Below, in pieces: positions 1-8,155 of a stretch of 64,000 nt of DNA. Position 1 is the stretch's first letter. Each line of letters starts with the position of its first letter. The translations under genes and the position numbers were made by a program. Under the pieces are notes generated by a model, which worked only from the letters and a program-made list of their open reading frames with translations, had not been told where the DNA came from and searched no databases. The stretch comes from Armatimonadota bacterium (GTDB taxonomy: Bacteria; Armatimonadota; HRBIN16): contig BPGT01000001.1 in NCBI GenBank assembly GCA_026003175.1, positions 310,001 to 374,000 on the forward strand, given 5' to 3'.

Positions 1-435
1 GTGGACTCCAGCGAGCCGGTGGATAAGCGTCTGGTGAGCCTTGCCAAGAGCATCAACGGCGTCATCGTCACCAACGATTTCAACCTGAACAAAGTGGCTG
101 AGCTCGAAGGGGTGCAGGTACTGAACGTGAACGAACTCGCCAATGCGCTCAAGCCGGTGGTGCTGCCTGGCGAGGAGATGCGTGTGCGTATCATCAAGGA
201 AGGCAACCAGCCCAATCAGGGCGTCGGCTATATGGATGACGGCACGATGATTGTGGTAGAAGGTGGGCGTGACTATATCGACCAGGATGTAGACGTGCTG
301 GTCACCAGTGTGCTGCAAACTGTGGCGGGCAAGATGATTTTCGCCAGCGTCAAGAGCCAGGAAGGTGAAGGCAGTGAGTGGGTAGACCGAAGCGGGCTGC
401 GTCTGCCCACAGCCCGCCTACGCCGCCGGCGATAA
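1..435 (+). CDS. YacL-like PIN-TRAM protein, C-terminal part
   Basis: Only the last 144 residues are inside the window; the frame is open at base 1. The start of this stretch resembles the end of a PIN nuclease-type domain ([22 protein letters not shown]). It is followed by a TRAM-like beta-barrel at about residues 50-115 ([27 protein letters not shown]). This order, PIN then TRAM, immediately upstream of ispD is the usual setting of the YacL family, whose full members also have N-terminal membrane segments that would lie outside this window. A role as a membrane-anchored RNA-binding or nuclease protein follows from the family, not from anything seen here. It lies 28 bases before ispDF on the same strand and is probably co-transcribed. 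Confidence 0.8.
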   Translation: MDSSEPVDKRLVSLAKSINGVIVTNDFNLNKVAELEGVQVLNVNELANALKPVVLPGEEMRVRIIKEGNQPNQGVGYMDDGTMIVVEGGRDYIDQDVDVLVTSVLQTVAGKMIFASVKSQEGEGSEWVDRSGLRLPTARLRRRR

Positions 436-463
436 TGGCAGGTAAAACCGCCTCGGTGAAAGG

Positions 464-1648
464 GTGGCTGAAGTGGGAGGCACATGCGCCCTGATTCTGG
501 CGGCGGGCAAAGGCGAACGGTTCGGCGAGCCCGCAGGCAAGCTGTGGATGCCCATCGCAGGCGTGCCTGTCCTTCTGTGGACACTCCGTGCCTTTCAAAC
601 GCACCCCGAGATCGACCGCATTGTGCTGGTGGGGCAGCGCGCCGACCTGCCCCGCCTGCAGCAGACAGCCCGGGAATTTCCCAAAATCGCTTCGGTGGTG
701 CAGGGCGGTCGTGAACGCTGGGAATCGGTGCGCTTTGGGCTGGAGGCGGTCCCTCCAGAAGACGACTGTGTGCTGGTGCACGATGCCGCCCGGGCAGCGG
801 TTTCCGCGCAACTTATCTCCCGCGTGCTGCGCGCCGCACGCGAAACAGGAGCAGCCGTGCCTGCCTTACGCCTGCCCGATACCGTGAAATGGGTGGATTC
901 GGCAAACATCGTGCGGGAAACCCTTCCCCGAGAACGGCAGGCGAACGGCGAAACATGGCGCATGATGACGGTACAGACGCCACAGGGGTTCGTGGTGGAC
1001 GTGCTGCGACGCGCGTATGAACGATATGATTTCAGCAAGCACATCCCCACCGATGATGCGATGATCGTAGAGGAGTTCTACCCTGTCACCATCGTACCCG
1101 GCGACCCACAGAACATCAAACTCACCTACCCTGAAGACCTCGCACGACTGGAGGTGATCCTGTTGGGGGGAGCAGAAACACGCACCGGCTTCGGCTACGA
1201 TGTGCATCCCTTCGCGCAAGGACGCAGGCTTGTGCTGGGGGGGATAGAAGTCCCTGCTCCTCGCGGTTTGGCCGGGCACTCCGACGCCGACGTGGTGCTG
1301 CACGCCATCACCGACGCTCTGCTCGGCGCGGCAGGCATGGACGACATCGGTACACTGTTTCCCGATACCGACCCCGCTTATCGCAACGCCGACAGTGCGG
1401 AACTGTTGCGCTGGGCATGGACGCAGGTTCGCGAACGCGGCTGGAATCTGGTGAACGTCGACGTCACCGTGCTGGCGGAGACGCCTCGCTTGCGCCCCCA
1501 TGTGCCAGCTATGCGGGAGCGCATCGCCAGCGTGCTCCAAACCGAGATCAACAGGATAAACATTAAAGCCACAACCAACGAACGCATGGGCTTCATCGGA
1601 CGAGAAGAGGGCATCGCCTGCTACGCCGTAGCCACACTCAGGAGGTGA
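464..1648 (+). CDS. ispDF: Bifunctional IspD-IspF (MEP isoprenoid pathway)
   Basis: A 394-residue fusion carrying two non-consecutive steps of the MEP pathway to isoprenoid precursors. The N-terminal half is an IspD cytidylyltransferase: ALILAAGKGERFG nucleotide-binding loop near residue 9, VHDAARAAVS near 105, and DDAMIVEE near 197. The C-terminal half, from about residue 240, is an IspF 2-C-methyl-D-erythritol 2,4-cyclodiphosphate synthase: GYDVHPF metal site, GHSDADVVLHAITDALLGA, and KATTNERMGFIGREEGIA at the end. All expected motifs are present, so both activities are likely. The start is a GTG with a weak ribosome site (GAAAGG very close); it could start slightly elsewhere. The stop overlaps the ribosome site of the next gene, suggesting coupling. 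Confidence 0.95.
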   Translation: MAEVGGTCALILAAGKGERFGEPAGKLWMPIAGVPVLLWTLRAFQTHPEIDRIVLVGQRADLPRLQQTAREFPKIASVVQGGRERWESVRFGLEAVPPEDDCVLVHDAARAAVSAQLISRVLRAARETGAAVPALRLPDTVKWVDSANIVRETLPRERQANGETWRMMTVQTPQGFVVDVLRRAYERYDFSKHIPTDDAMIVEEFYPVTIVPGDPQNIKLTYPEDLARLEVILLGGAETRTGFGYDVHPFAQGRRLVLGGIEVPAPRGLAGHSDADVVLHAITDALLGAAGMDDIGTLFPDTDPAYRNADSAELLRWAWTQVRERGWNLVNVDVTVLAETPRLRPHVPAMRERIASVLQTEINRINIKATTNERMGFIGREEGIACYAVATLRR

Positions 1649-1653
1649 TACCC

Positions 1654-2124
1654 GTGCTGGACGTGTTGCTGGTCACACTGTTTGCGATAGCCATGGGCTA
1701 TGTGGAGGCTGCAGTGGTGGTGTACCTGCGCGCTCTGTACTATCCGGACGGTTTCCCGATCCCGGTAAAGCTGGGTAGTCTGCCGATTCGCTTCACCCGT
1801 ATCCCCGAGTTTGAGAACCGAATGCCTCAAAGCATGTTGCGCACCGAAATCGGGCGAGAGGCGGCAACCATTGTCATGCTGGCGTCGCTGGCAGGGCTAG
1901 TGGCAAATAGCCCTTTGCATGGGCTGGGCGCGTTCCTGCTGGCGTTTGGCGTATGGGACATCTTCTACTATGTATTCCTGAAGGTGTTGATTCGCTGGCC
2001 CGAGTCGTTGAAAACGCTGGATGTGCTGTTTTTGATACCGGTGCCCTGGATTGGTCCCGTATGGCTACCGGTTACCGTTTCCGCAGTGATGATTATATGC
2101 GGGGGGTGGCTGATGCTGTGGTAG
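1654..2124 (+). CDS. Small integral membrane protein, unknown function
   Basis: A 156-residue hydrophobic protein with about four membrane segments (for example LDVLLVTLFAIAMGYVEAAV at the N-terminus and VWLPVTVSAVMIICGGWLML at the C-terminus). I chose the GTG at 1654 because a perfect AGGAGG lies eight bases upstream, inside the last codons of ispDF; this spacing indicates translational coupling. I do not recognise the family. Nothing in it suggests an enzyme active site. A link to isoprenoid or envelope metabolism would rest only on position. Confidence 0.7.
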   Translation: MLDVLLVTLFAIAMGYVEAAVVVYLRALYYPDGFPIPVKLGSLPIRFTRIPEFENRMPQSMLRTEIGREAATIVMLASLAGLVANSPLHGLGAFLLAFGVWDIFYYVFLKVLIRWPESLKTLDVLFLIPVPWIGPVWLPVTVSAVMIICGGWLMLW

Positions 2125-2126
2125 TA

Positions 2127-2975
2127 CTATGGCGGCGCTGAGTTCAGTTCTTCTGTACTGCATATATCCCAGCCACTGCTACACCAGCGCAGGATGAACC
2201 CACGCTGTATTTGAGAGACATACGGGCAGCTCTGGGCTAGCACACACGCACTGCGGTCAGGCGTGCCCAGCGCGACGTGCATCTCCACACCATCGGGAAT
2301 GCGCCCCGCGCTCAGCGGAGCCAGTCCCTGTGCGGCGTACTGCCACAGCTGCTCGTGGATAAGCGGAGGAAAGTCCTCCAGCGAGGAAAACTCGGGCTGG
2401 TGCGAGCGCAAGCAGGTACGCAGGTAGCACGACAGCATGCTCGCTAGCAGCTGGCGGTCGCCAGATAGAATCTGTGTAAAACGGTCCTCGCGCGACTCGC
2501 AGTATAGCCGACTGTCCAGTTCTGGGCGAATCGCCACATGCCATTCAGGTGAAGCAAAGGTATCCAGCAGAGCTTGCCCCACATCCACACGCGCCACCTC
2601 GTCCGGCGAGAGAGGGGTATCGGTAAACGCGATATAGGAATGCGGCAGCAGAGTCAGGTGGTCAATATGCTGCGCTGGTATCAGCGCATAATCAGAGCGA
2701 ACGGAATGCACCTGTATTCCTTGCTGACGCAGCCACTGTGACAGCGATAGCTGCGCCTGAGCCGCTACCTGAGCACTGCTGAAGGACAGCAGCAGCAAAT
2801 AGCGTCCATGCAGGTACTCACGTAATAGCTGCGCGCAGAGGCGCAGCGACAGGGGCGTGGCGTAGAGCGCGTACACGCCTTCCTGCGCCCGAAGGTGCAG
2901 GTGCACAGGCTGGCGAGCAAGCGCCCCGGCGCCACCCGCGTCGGCAATGTCCATCTGACGGTAGTCGGTTGCCAT
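2127..2975 (-). CDS. Hypothetical protein, 282 residues
   Basis: An unrecognised soluble protein with no signal peptide or membrane span. It is rich in Leu, Gln, His and Ser and has no familiar catalytic motif. The stop lies three bases past the convergent membrane-protein gene, so the two genes meet tail to tail. The ATG at 2975 is the first in the frame; the ribosome site is weak. It could be a lineage-specific protein. The long open frame (849 bases in GC-rich DNA) and the lack of a competing frame are the main support. Confidence 0.55.
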   Translation of the reverse strand: MATDYRQMDIADAGGAGALARQPVHLHLRAQEGVYALYATPLSLRLCAQLLREYLHGRYLLLLSFSSAQVAAQAQLSLSQWLRQQGIQVHSVRSDYALIPAQHIDHLTLLPHSYIAFTDTPLSPDEVARVDVGQALLDTFASPEWHVAIRPELDSRLYCESREDRFTQILSGDRQLLASMLSCYLRTCLRSHQPEFSSLEDFPPLIHEQLWQYAAQGLAPLSAGRIPDGVEMHVALGTPDRSACVLAQSCPYVSQIQRGFILRWCSSGWDICSTEELNSAPP

Positions 2976-3101
2976 GAAAAGGCTTCACCCTGTACGGGAA
3001 TAGGCAGACAGGCAATGTCGCAAGAAGCGTCGCAGGGTCAGGAGATGTCCGCCGGGAGACAACGCTCAGCACTGAGGAAAGGTTACCTTAGTATATCATA
3101 C

Positions 3102-3701
3102 TCAATTCGAATCTTGCAACACGCGGCGCATCCTTTGCGCGAAAGCGCGAGGAGGCTCGTAGCCGACCAGCGTCAAATCCTGTACCCACTCGCCATGCGA
3201 GTTGATGAAGGCAACCGTCGGCAAGCCCTCTGCGCCGTACTTTCGGGCAAGCTCCGCTGTTTCAGGGGGCAGGTTGCTGGAGGTCATATCCACACGAAAC
3301 ACCGTGAACTGCTGCGCCAGACGGGCTACCTCGCCGTCAGTCAACGTTTCTCTTTCCAGCTGCCGGCAGAAGGGACACCAGTCCGCGCTGAACACCAGCA
3401 TCACTGGTTTGCCCTGCTGAGTAGCCTGTTCGATAGCCGCTTTGCTGGCAGGTTGCATGTTCACCTCTCCCTTGCCAGCCAGCACGCCCGGCTGCGCCAC
3501 CCACAGCGCACCTACTATCAAGATGATGCCCAGCATTGCAGGCGCACCTCGCCGACGCAGTAACAAAATGCCCGCGATGCCGATGCTGACCGTCATCAAC
3601 ATCCGCACCACCTCCAGGGGCATTACCTCTCGTGCCGCCCAGAAGACACCGGCGACTGCCAACAGAACCACGACCGGAACCCAGAAACCAAATTGTCGCA
3701 T
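3102..3701 (-). CDS. Membrane-anchored thioredoxin-like protein
   Basis: 199 residues: three hydrophobic segments in the first 75 residues (VPVVVLLAVAGVFWAA, LMTVSIGIAGILLL, MLGIILIVGALWVAQPGV), then a thioredoxin fold with the redox pair in VFSADWCPFCRQLERE at about residue 110 and the cis-proline region GAEGLPTVAF near 163. The thioredoxin domain probably faces the outside. It lies 11 bases downstream of dsbD on the same strand, and the two C-terminal domains resemble each other (both end in a V-G/Q-x-EPP-x-AF-x-x-R-M pattern), suggesting duplication of a thioredoxin module and a joint role in extracytoplasmic disulfide reduction or cytochrome c maturation. Confidence 0.85.
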   Translation of the reverse strand: MRQFGFWVPVVVLLAVAGVFWAAREVMPLEVVRMLMTVSIGIAGILLLRRRGAPAMLGIILIVGALWVAQPGVLAGKGEVNMQPASKAAIEQATQQGKPVMLVFSADWCPFCRQLERETLTDGEVARLAQQFTVFRVDMTSSNLPPETAELARKYGAEGLPTVAFINSHGEWVQDLTLVGYEPPRAFAQRMRRVLQDSN

Positions 3702-3712
3702 CCTTTGCCTCC

Positions 3713-5563
3713 CTACCGTTTTGCGGTCTGCACCGCTGAGTGGAACTGTTGCATACGCTTCAGGAAAGCGTCGGGTGGTTCGAACTGTACCAGCCTGAGC
3801 GATTGCTGTTCGCGTCCCGTGCCATCCAGAAAGACGATGGTAGGCACGCCTACAATCTGAAACCGTTTCTTCAGTTCCCGCACCGAGGGGTCTTCATCTC
3901 GGGTAAGGTCCGCCTTCAAGGCAACCACCCCATCAAACGTCTGAGCTACGCGAGGATCAGAGAAGGTATTCGCCTCCAGTTCCTTGCACGGCAGACACCA
4001 GTCGGCGTAGAAGTCAATCACCACCGGTTTGCCTTCGGCGACCGCTTGCTGCAACACCGCCTCGCTGTAAGGTTGCCACGTGATGTGCCCTCCCTGCGCC
4101 TTGTGGGTGGGCAGGGCTATCATCACCGCCCATGCCACCAGCGCGACGCCAAGCAGCCGTTTGAACAGGAAGAAGCCACGCACCGCCTGTGCCAGCTTAT
4201 CTACCGCCACAAGGTAGAGCCCTACGCCTGCCAGGAAGGCAAACATCAGCCATCTGTACACCGAAGTAGGCAGAATGGGGCTGAGGAAGAATATCGCCAC
4301 GCCGATCAGCGCAAAGCCGAACAGGTGCTCTACCGCTACCATCCATTCGCCGCTACGCGGCAGGCGACGAATCGCCCCGGAGAACATTGCCAGCACGATA
4401 TAGGGAATGCCCAGGCCGATGCCCAGCGTCAGGAACAGCAGGAAGCCCAGCGGCACGTTGCCTGTGCCCGATACCACCGCCGCCAGCGCAACCACTACCG
4501 GTCCCACGCATGGCGCCGCCGCTACGCCCACCAGCAAGCCCATCAGCAACGCACCAAGCCAGCCTTCACGCAAACGTGCCTTGTTGCGCAAACCTGCAGG
4601 CAGCTGCAACTGATACACTCCGAACATACTCAGCGCCAGCGCAACCAGTATCACCGCAAATCCACCCAGTACCCAGGGGTTCTGCAGCTGGAAACCGAAG
4701 GTTTTGCCTAACGCAGCTGCAGCCGTACCCAGCGAGGCATACATCAGCGCCATGCCAAGCACATACACCAGAGCCAGTCCAAACGTACGCGCCTGGCTGC
4801 CGGAGGTCTGCCTGCTGAAGAAGGAGATGGTGATGGGAATGAGCGGATACACGCAGGGCGTCAGGTTCAGCAGTAACCCCAGCAACAGGATGATGGGCAG
4901 GGCAATGCCGAACCGCCCCGCGTTCAACAGGTCCTGCAGTTTCTGCAGGTAAGCCCCGCCGGGCGCAGAGGAGAATCTGCCCGCTGCCGCCGGTGCCTCA
5001 GCGGCACCGCCTTCAGACGAGGTACCGTTCGTCTGCGCAACCCCGTGCGGTTCGCTCGTGTCTACGCTGGCAGAGGCAGCGACGACCTTCAATTTTATCG
5101 TGAACGGCAAATCGCCGGGCGGATAACAGGACTTCTCATCGCACGCCTGATAGTTTACCTTACCACGGATGGTGATCTCACCCGGTTTAAGGTTTTTGGC
5201 AGGTGTAGCGGTAACGCGGATAACGGTCCTGCCCTCGTATACGGCGATTCGCTTTCCTCCAGTAAAGGCAAACTCTCGTTGTAAGCCTTTCGGATACTGG
5301 GGGGCAGCAAAGGTGATACCCGGCACGGGGTCTAGCTTCACGCTGGTAGGGATCAGGAACTTCTCGCTTGCCGGATTGGCATTCACGTGGTATGGGTGTT
5401 TGATGTTCAGCGTCACCAGTATTTCAAAAGGCTTTCCGGGCACGACCTGTTTGACCGATGCCGTCACCTGCACGCTCAGAGCATCCTTCGGTGGCGCAAA
5501 CTGCGCAACGGCTATGGCGCCCAGTAGCAATATCCCCAACAAGCTGACGATAGTTCGGTGCAT
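3713..5563 (-). CDS. dsbD: Thiol:disulfide interchange protein DsbD
   Basis: 616 residues in the classical DsbD order: signal peptide (TIVSLLGILLLGAIAVAQ), N-terminal alpha-type domain with the Cys pair in NYQACDEKSCYPPGDLPF near residue 145, about eight membrane helices with conserved cysteines in LNLTPCVYPLIPIT and VAAAPCVGPVVV, and a C-terminal thioredoxin domain with FYADWCLPCKELEANTF. It moves reducing power from cytoplasmic thioredoxin across the membrane. I chose the ATG at 5563 because AGAGG lies eight bases upstream; a GTG nine bases earlier is in frame but overlaps that ribosome site. Followed closely by the membrane thioredoxin gene, so probably one operon. Confidence 0.93.
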   Translation of the reverse strand: MHRTIVSLLGILLLGAIAVAQFAPPKDALSVQVTASVKQVVPGKPFEILVTLNIKHPYHVNANPASEKFLIPTSVKLDPVPGITFAAPQYPKGLQREFAFTGGKRIAVYEGRTVIRVTATPAKNLKPGEITIRGKVNYQACDEKSCYPPGDLPFTIKLKVVAASASVDTSEPHGVAQTNGTSSEGGAAEAPAAAGRFSSAPGGAYLQKLQDLLNAGRFGIALPIILLLGLLLNLTPCVYPLIPITISFFSRQTSGSQARTFGLALVYVLGMALMYASLGTAAAALGKTFGFQLQNPWVLGGFAVILVALALSMFGVYQLQLPAGLRNKARLREGWLGALLMGLLVGVAAAPCVGPVVVALAAVVSGTGNVPLGFLLFLTLGIGLGIPYIVLAMFSGAIRRLPRSGEWMVAVEHLFGFALIGVAIFFLSPILPTSVYRWLMFAFLAGVGLYLVAVDKLAQAVRGFFLFKRLLGVALVAWAVMIALPTHKAQGGHITWQPYSEAVLQQAVAEGKPVVIDFYADWCLPCKELEANTFSDPRVAQTFDGVVALKADLTRDEDPSVRELKKRFQIVGVPTIVFLDGTGREQQSLRLVQFEPPDAFLKRMQQFHSAVQTAKR

Positions 5564-6787
5564 CGGCTTCACCTCTTACGTGGTTCTCTGTTCCCTATAC
5601 GTTAGATACCTCGAACGGCGTTTCAGATGCAGCTCCGTTACAAGAGGAACGCCTTCCTTCAGGAAGGAAATATTACCAACAATCTCTCAGGAGGCAACAC
5701 TATGTCCAACGGCTGGAACGAACGCTGGGATGCGCTGGCAGACCGGCTGGCAAAGATGACGCTGGAACGTTATCCGGAGATGGCAACCTATCTGGGTGTG
5801 CATACCTACGACCATCAGGTATACGACTACTCTGAAGCCGCGCGCAACGCGGAGATACGCGCTTTGTACAGCTTCTTGCGGGAGATGCAATCCATCCCGC
5901 GCGAACAGCTGAGCCCGGAACGCGCGCTGGACCACGCGCTGGCAGAGGGAGAAATACATCATCGGTTGATTGACCTCGAATCGTGGCGCAGCTGGACACA
6001 CGATCCGGATACACCCAATGGCGTTGTGGTAGGTGGGGCATTCGCGCTGGCGAAGCGCTCATTTGCTCCGCCCGAAGAACGGCTCAAGGCGGTTATCGCC
6101 CGTTTGAGACAGGCTCCCGCTGTGTTTGCGCACGCCCGTCAGCAGTTGACCGAGCCCGCTCGCGTACCTGCTGAGATTGCCATCCAGCAGGTGAGAGCAA
6201 CTATCGGCTTCTTCGAGAGGTCATTGCCAGCGGCGTTCAGCAGTGTTCAGGATGTCGCTCTCTGGAATCAGTTCGAGGAGGCGAACCGCGAGGTGATAGA
6301 CACCTACCGCGCCTACGCCGTGTGGCTGGAAGAGGAGGTACTTCCCCGCGCTGAGCATCCCTTCGCCATCGGCGAACGTCACTATAGCCTGCGGTTGAAA
6401 TGGGGCGAAGGTGTAGAAATGCCCCTCGACAAACTGTTCCAAATCGGTAAGGCGGAGTTGCAACGGTTGCAAGAAGAGTTTACCGCGACCGCCGCACGCA
6501 TAGACCCACATCGCCCTCCGCGCGAGGTGTTTGACGAGATAGCGAATGACCACCCCACTGCAGAGGAGCTCATCCCCTTCACCCAGCAGATGCTGGAAGA
6601 ACTGCGCCAGTTTTGTATCGACCACGAGGTGGTAACCATCCCCTCCGAGGTGCGCTGCAGGGTGGAAGAGACGCCGGAGTTCATGCGCGAGCTCACTTTC
6701 GCCAGCATGGATACCCCTGGTCCCTTTGAGGAGGTGGCAACGGAGGCGTATTATAACATCACTCTGCCCTCGCCCGACTGGTCGCCG

Positions 6788-7151
6788 TGTATTGCCTGAT
6801 TGATTTGGTAACAACTTCAATGTAACCAAAGCAAAAAGTGCGCGTTCTCCTCTTGCTTCCATCCGCGCTGTTTTGGTAACATTAAAGCACACAGCACCCG
6901 AAGGGGGTAGGCGGTCTCTGTTCACCCGCAGGGGTCGCCCTGCCCCCAAAACAGGAGGAGAACAATGAGGAAAGACAGGACGGTGGATAATGCCCTGCTG
7001 GCAGAATTCGGCTGGGCAATAGAAGAGGCCTACGAGGCTTTGGCAATGTCCTTTGGTAACATTCTCGCCGGTGAGGACGCCACCAGTGATGAGGACGCGG
7101 ATGAGTAGGAGAATGTTACCATTAGTGTTTCCAAATCATCTATTAACGACA
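6788..7151. mobile_element. 364-bp mini-transposon with TGT...ACA ends
   Basis: The element begins TGT and ends ACA and is flanked by direct CGCCG (6783-6787 and 7152-7156), a five-base target duplication. The ends are imperfect inverted repeats: GATTTGGTAACA on the left matches GATTTGGAAACA on the reversed right end. Copies of TTTGGTAACATT or close variants occur in both orientations at 6804, 6821, 6872, 7052, 7112 and 7126, as expected for multiple transposase-binding sites. TGT/ACA ends, five-base duplications and repeated subterminal sites are known from Tn7-, Tn402/Tn5053- and Mu-type DDE transposons; assignment to that group is inference. There is no transposase, so it must move in trans. 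It carries one small gene. Confidence 0.85.
6965..7108 (+). CDS. Small acidic protein carried by the mini-transposon
   Basis: A 47-residue open frame starting MRKDRTVDNALLAEFGW and ending in an acidic tail (EDATSDEDADE). A strong AGGAGGAG lies just before the ATG. The middle (AIEEAYEALAMSFGNILAG) could form an amphipathic helix. Too short for the usual size cut-off. I do not recognise it. One of the TTTGGTAACATT motifs lies inside the coding region (SFGNI codons), so the sequence serves both as gene and as possible transposase-binding site. It could be a real cargo protein or the relic of a larger gene. Confidence 0.5.
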   Translation: MRKDRTVDNALLAEFGWAIEEAYEALAMSFGNILAGEDATSDEDADE

Positions 7152-7803
7152 CGCCGGAGGACGTGGAGGGACACCTGCGGGCGTTCAACCGCTACAACCT
7201 GACCGCTATCAGTATCCACGAGGCGTATCCGGGTCATTACGTGCAGTTTCTGTGGCTAAAACACGCCCCGACGCGCCTGCGCAAGATGCTCGGTGCGTAC
7301 TCCAATGCCGAAGGCTGGGCGCACTACTGCGAGCAGTTGTTTATGGAGCTGGGCTACAAGGCGGAAGACCCGCGTTACCGCCTGGCTCAGCTGCATGAGG
7401 CGTTGCTCCGCGCCTGTCGATACGTGGCGGGATTCGGAATGCACACACGAGGCATGAGCCTCGAAGCAGCAAAGCAGCTGTTCATCGAACAGGGGCATAT
7501 GGAGCCTATCAACGCCGAGCGGGAAGCAAAACGCGGTGCGGTAGACCCCATGTACTGCAACTACACGCTGGGCAAGCTGCTTCTGCTCAAGCTGCGCGAA
7601 GACATGAAGCGCAAACAGGGTTCTGCCTTTAGCCTGCGGCGGTTTCACGACGACTACTTGAGAGCAGGCTTTCCACCCATTCCCCTGTTGCGCAAGCAGA
7701 TGCTTGGCGAGGTCGGCGAGGTTTTGTGAAGTTCTGCTGGTGAATCGGTCGTCGCCATGAGCTCCCCTGCTCAGGGGATTTCAGACAACCCCGCGTGTAG
7801 GGT

Positions 7804-7989
7804 GAGGGTGTTCGAGAATTGTTGAGAAGTTGGTTGTAGCGCAAGGAGAGAGGCGTTCTTGCTATCCCTGCCTTACCTCACCCCCGTCCCCTCTCCTACG
7901 AGGAGAGGGGCGTTCCCCCTTCCCTTGCAGGGAAGGGGGCAAGGGGGTTAGGTTATCTATCCATTCAACCAGCAATTTCGAACACCCCC
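7804..7989 (+). mobile_element. 186-bp MITE, copy A
   Basis: Starts GAGGGTGTTCGA and ends with its inverted complement (last two bases CC instead of TC). An 11-base direct repeat, GCGTGTAGGGT, flanks it (left copy ends at 7803, right copy 7990-8000). The interior holds two GC-rich hairpins, around CCCCTCTCCTACGAGGAGAG and CCCTTCCCTTGCAGGGAAGG. No credible coding frame. The right target copy ends on the first T of the tRNA-Glu -35 hexamer. The remaining bases between the DUF885 stop at 7729 and the MITE hold no feature I can support. Confidence 0.9.
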
Positions 7990-7999
7990 GCGTGTAGGG

Positions 8000-8029
8000 T
8001 TGACAAGTCGCCACAGCGTGTTGTATAAT
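8000..8029 (+). promoter_or_regulatory. Sigma-70 promoter of tRNA-Glu
   Basis: TTGACA at 8000-8005, an 18-base spacer, and a consensus TATAAT at 8024-8029. The tRNA starts 15 bases after the -10. MITE copy A with its target duplication abuts the -35, so the native upstream (UP element) region has been moved away. Confidence 0.9.
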
Positions 8030-8044
8030 GCTACTCGGCAGCGG

Positions 8045-8121
8045 GGCCCCATCGTCTAGTGGACTAGGACACCTGGTTCTCAGCCAGGAGATCGGGGGTT
8101 CGAATCCCCCTGGGGCTACCA
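8045..8121 (+). tRNA. tRNA-Glu (CTC)
   Basis: Full cloverleaf: acceptor GGCCCCA paired with TGGGGCT, anticodon stem CCTGG/CCAGG enclosing TTCTCAG with anticodon CTC, T-arm with GGTTCGAATCC, and an encoded CCA end. Preceded by its own consensus promoter and followed by a hairpin terminator, so it is a single-gene transcription unit. Confidence 0.95.
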
Positions 8122-8125
8122 TGTG

Positions 8126-8152
8126 CGCCCTCTGCATCGCGGAGGGCGTTTT
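8126..8152 (+). terminator. Rho-independent terminator after tRNA-Glu
   Basis: CGCCCTC and GAGGGCG form a seven-base stem followed by TTTT. It ends just before the convergent isochorismatase gene. Confidence 0.8.
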
Positions 8153-8155
8153 GCT

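Larger units (their letters stand above)
5702..7729 (+). pseudogene. DUF885-family peptidase-like gene split by a transposon
   Basis: Two open segments (5702-6799 and the frame through 7163-7729) are parts of one DUF885 protein. The second has the HEAYPGHYVQFLW zinc-peptidase-type signature and HLRAFNRYNLTAISI before it; the first begins MSNGWNERWDALADRLAKM behind AGGAGG. The break lies between SPDW-SP and EDVEGHL. Removing the 364-bp insert and one copy of the five-base duplication restores SPDWSPEDVEGHLRAF in frame, so this was an intact gene of about 550 residues until recently. The insert plus duplication is 369 bases, a multiple of three, but brings an in-frame TGA after four codons. The upstream piece lacks the metal site, so activity is probably lost. 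Confidence 0.88.

Noticed and set aside
6788-7151. Intein or self-splicing intron in the DUF885 gene
   Set aside because: The insert begins with Cys in frame but has stops at once and no intein blocks; there is no group I or II core that I can see. The five-base duplication and inverted ends fit a transposon.
7804-7989. MITE hairpins as ordinary terminators or a CRISPR-type repeat
   Set aside because: Fixed length, terminal inverted repeats and target duplications show mobility; copies are dispersed, not spaced like CRISPR units. No CRISPR array was found in the window.
7862-8137. Open frame with VAPGGFEPPISWLRTRCPSP on the minus strand
   Set aside because: It runs through the tRNA-Glu antisense and MITE copy A; this peptide is a known spurious translation of tRNA antisense regions. 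A similar frame over the right tRNA-Leu was dropped too.
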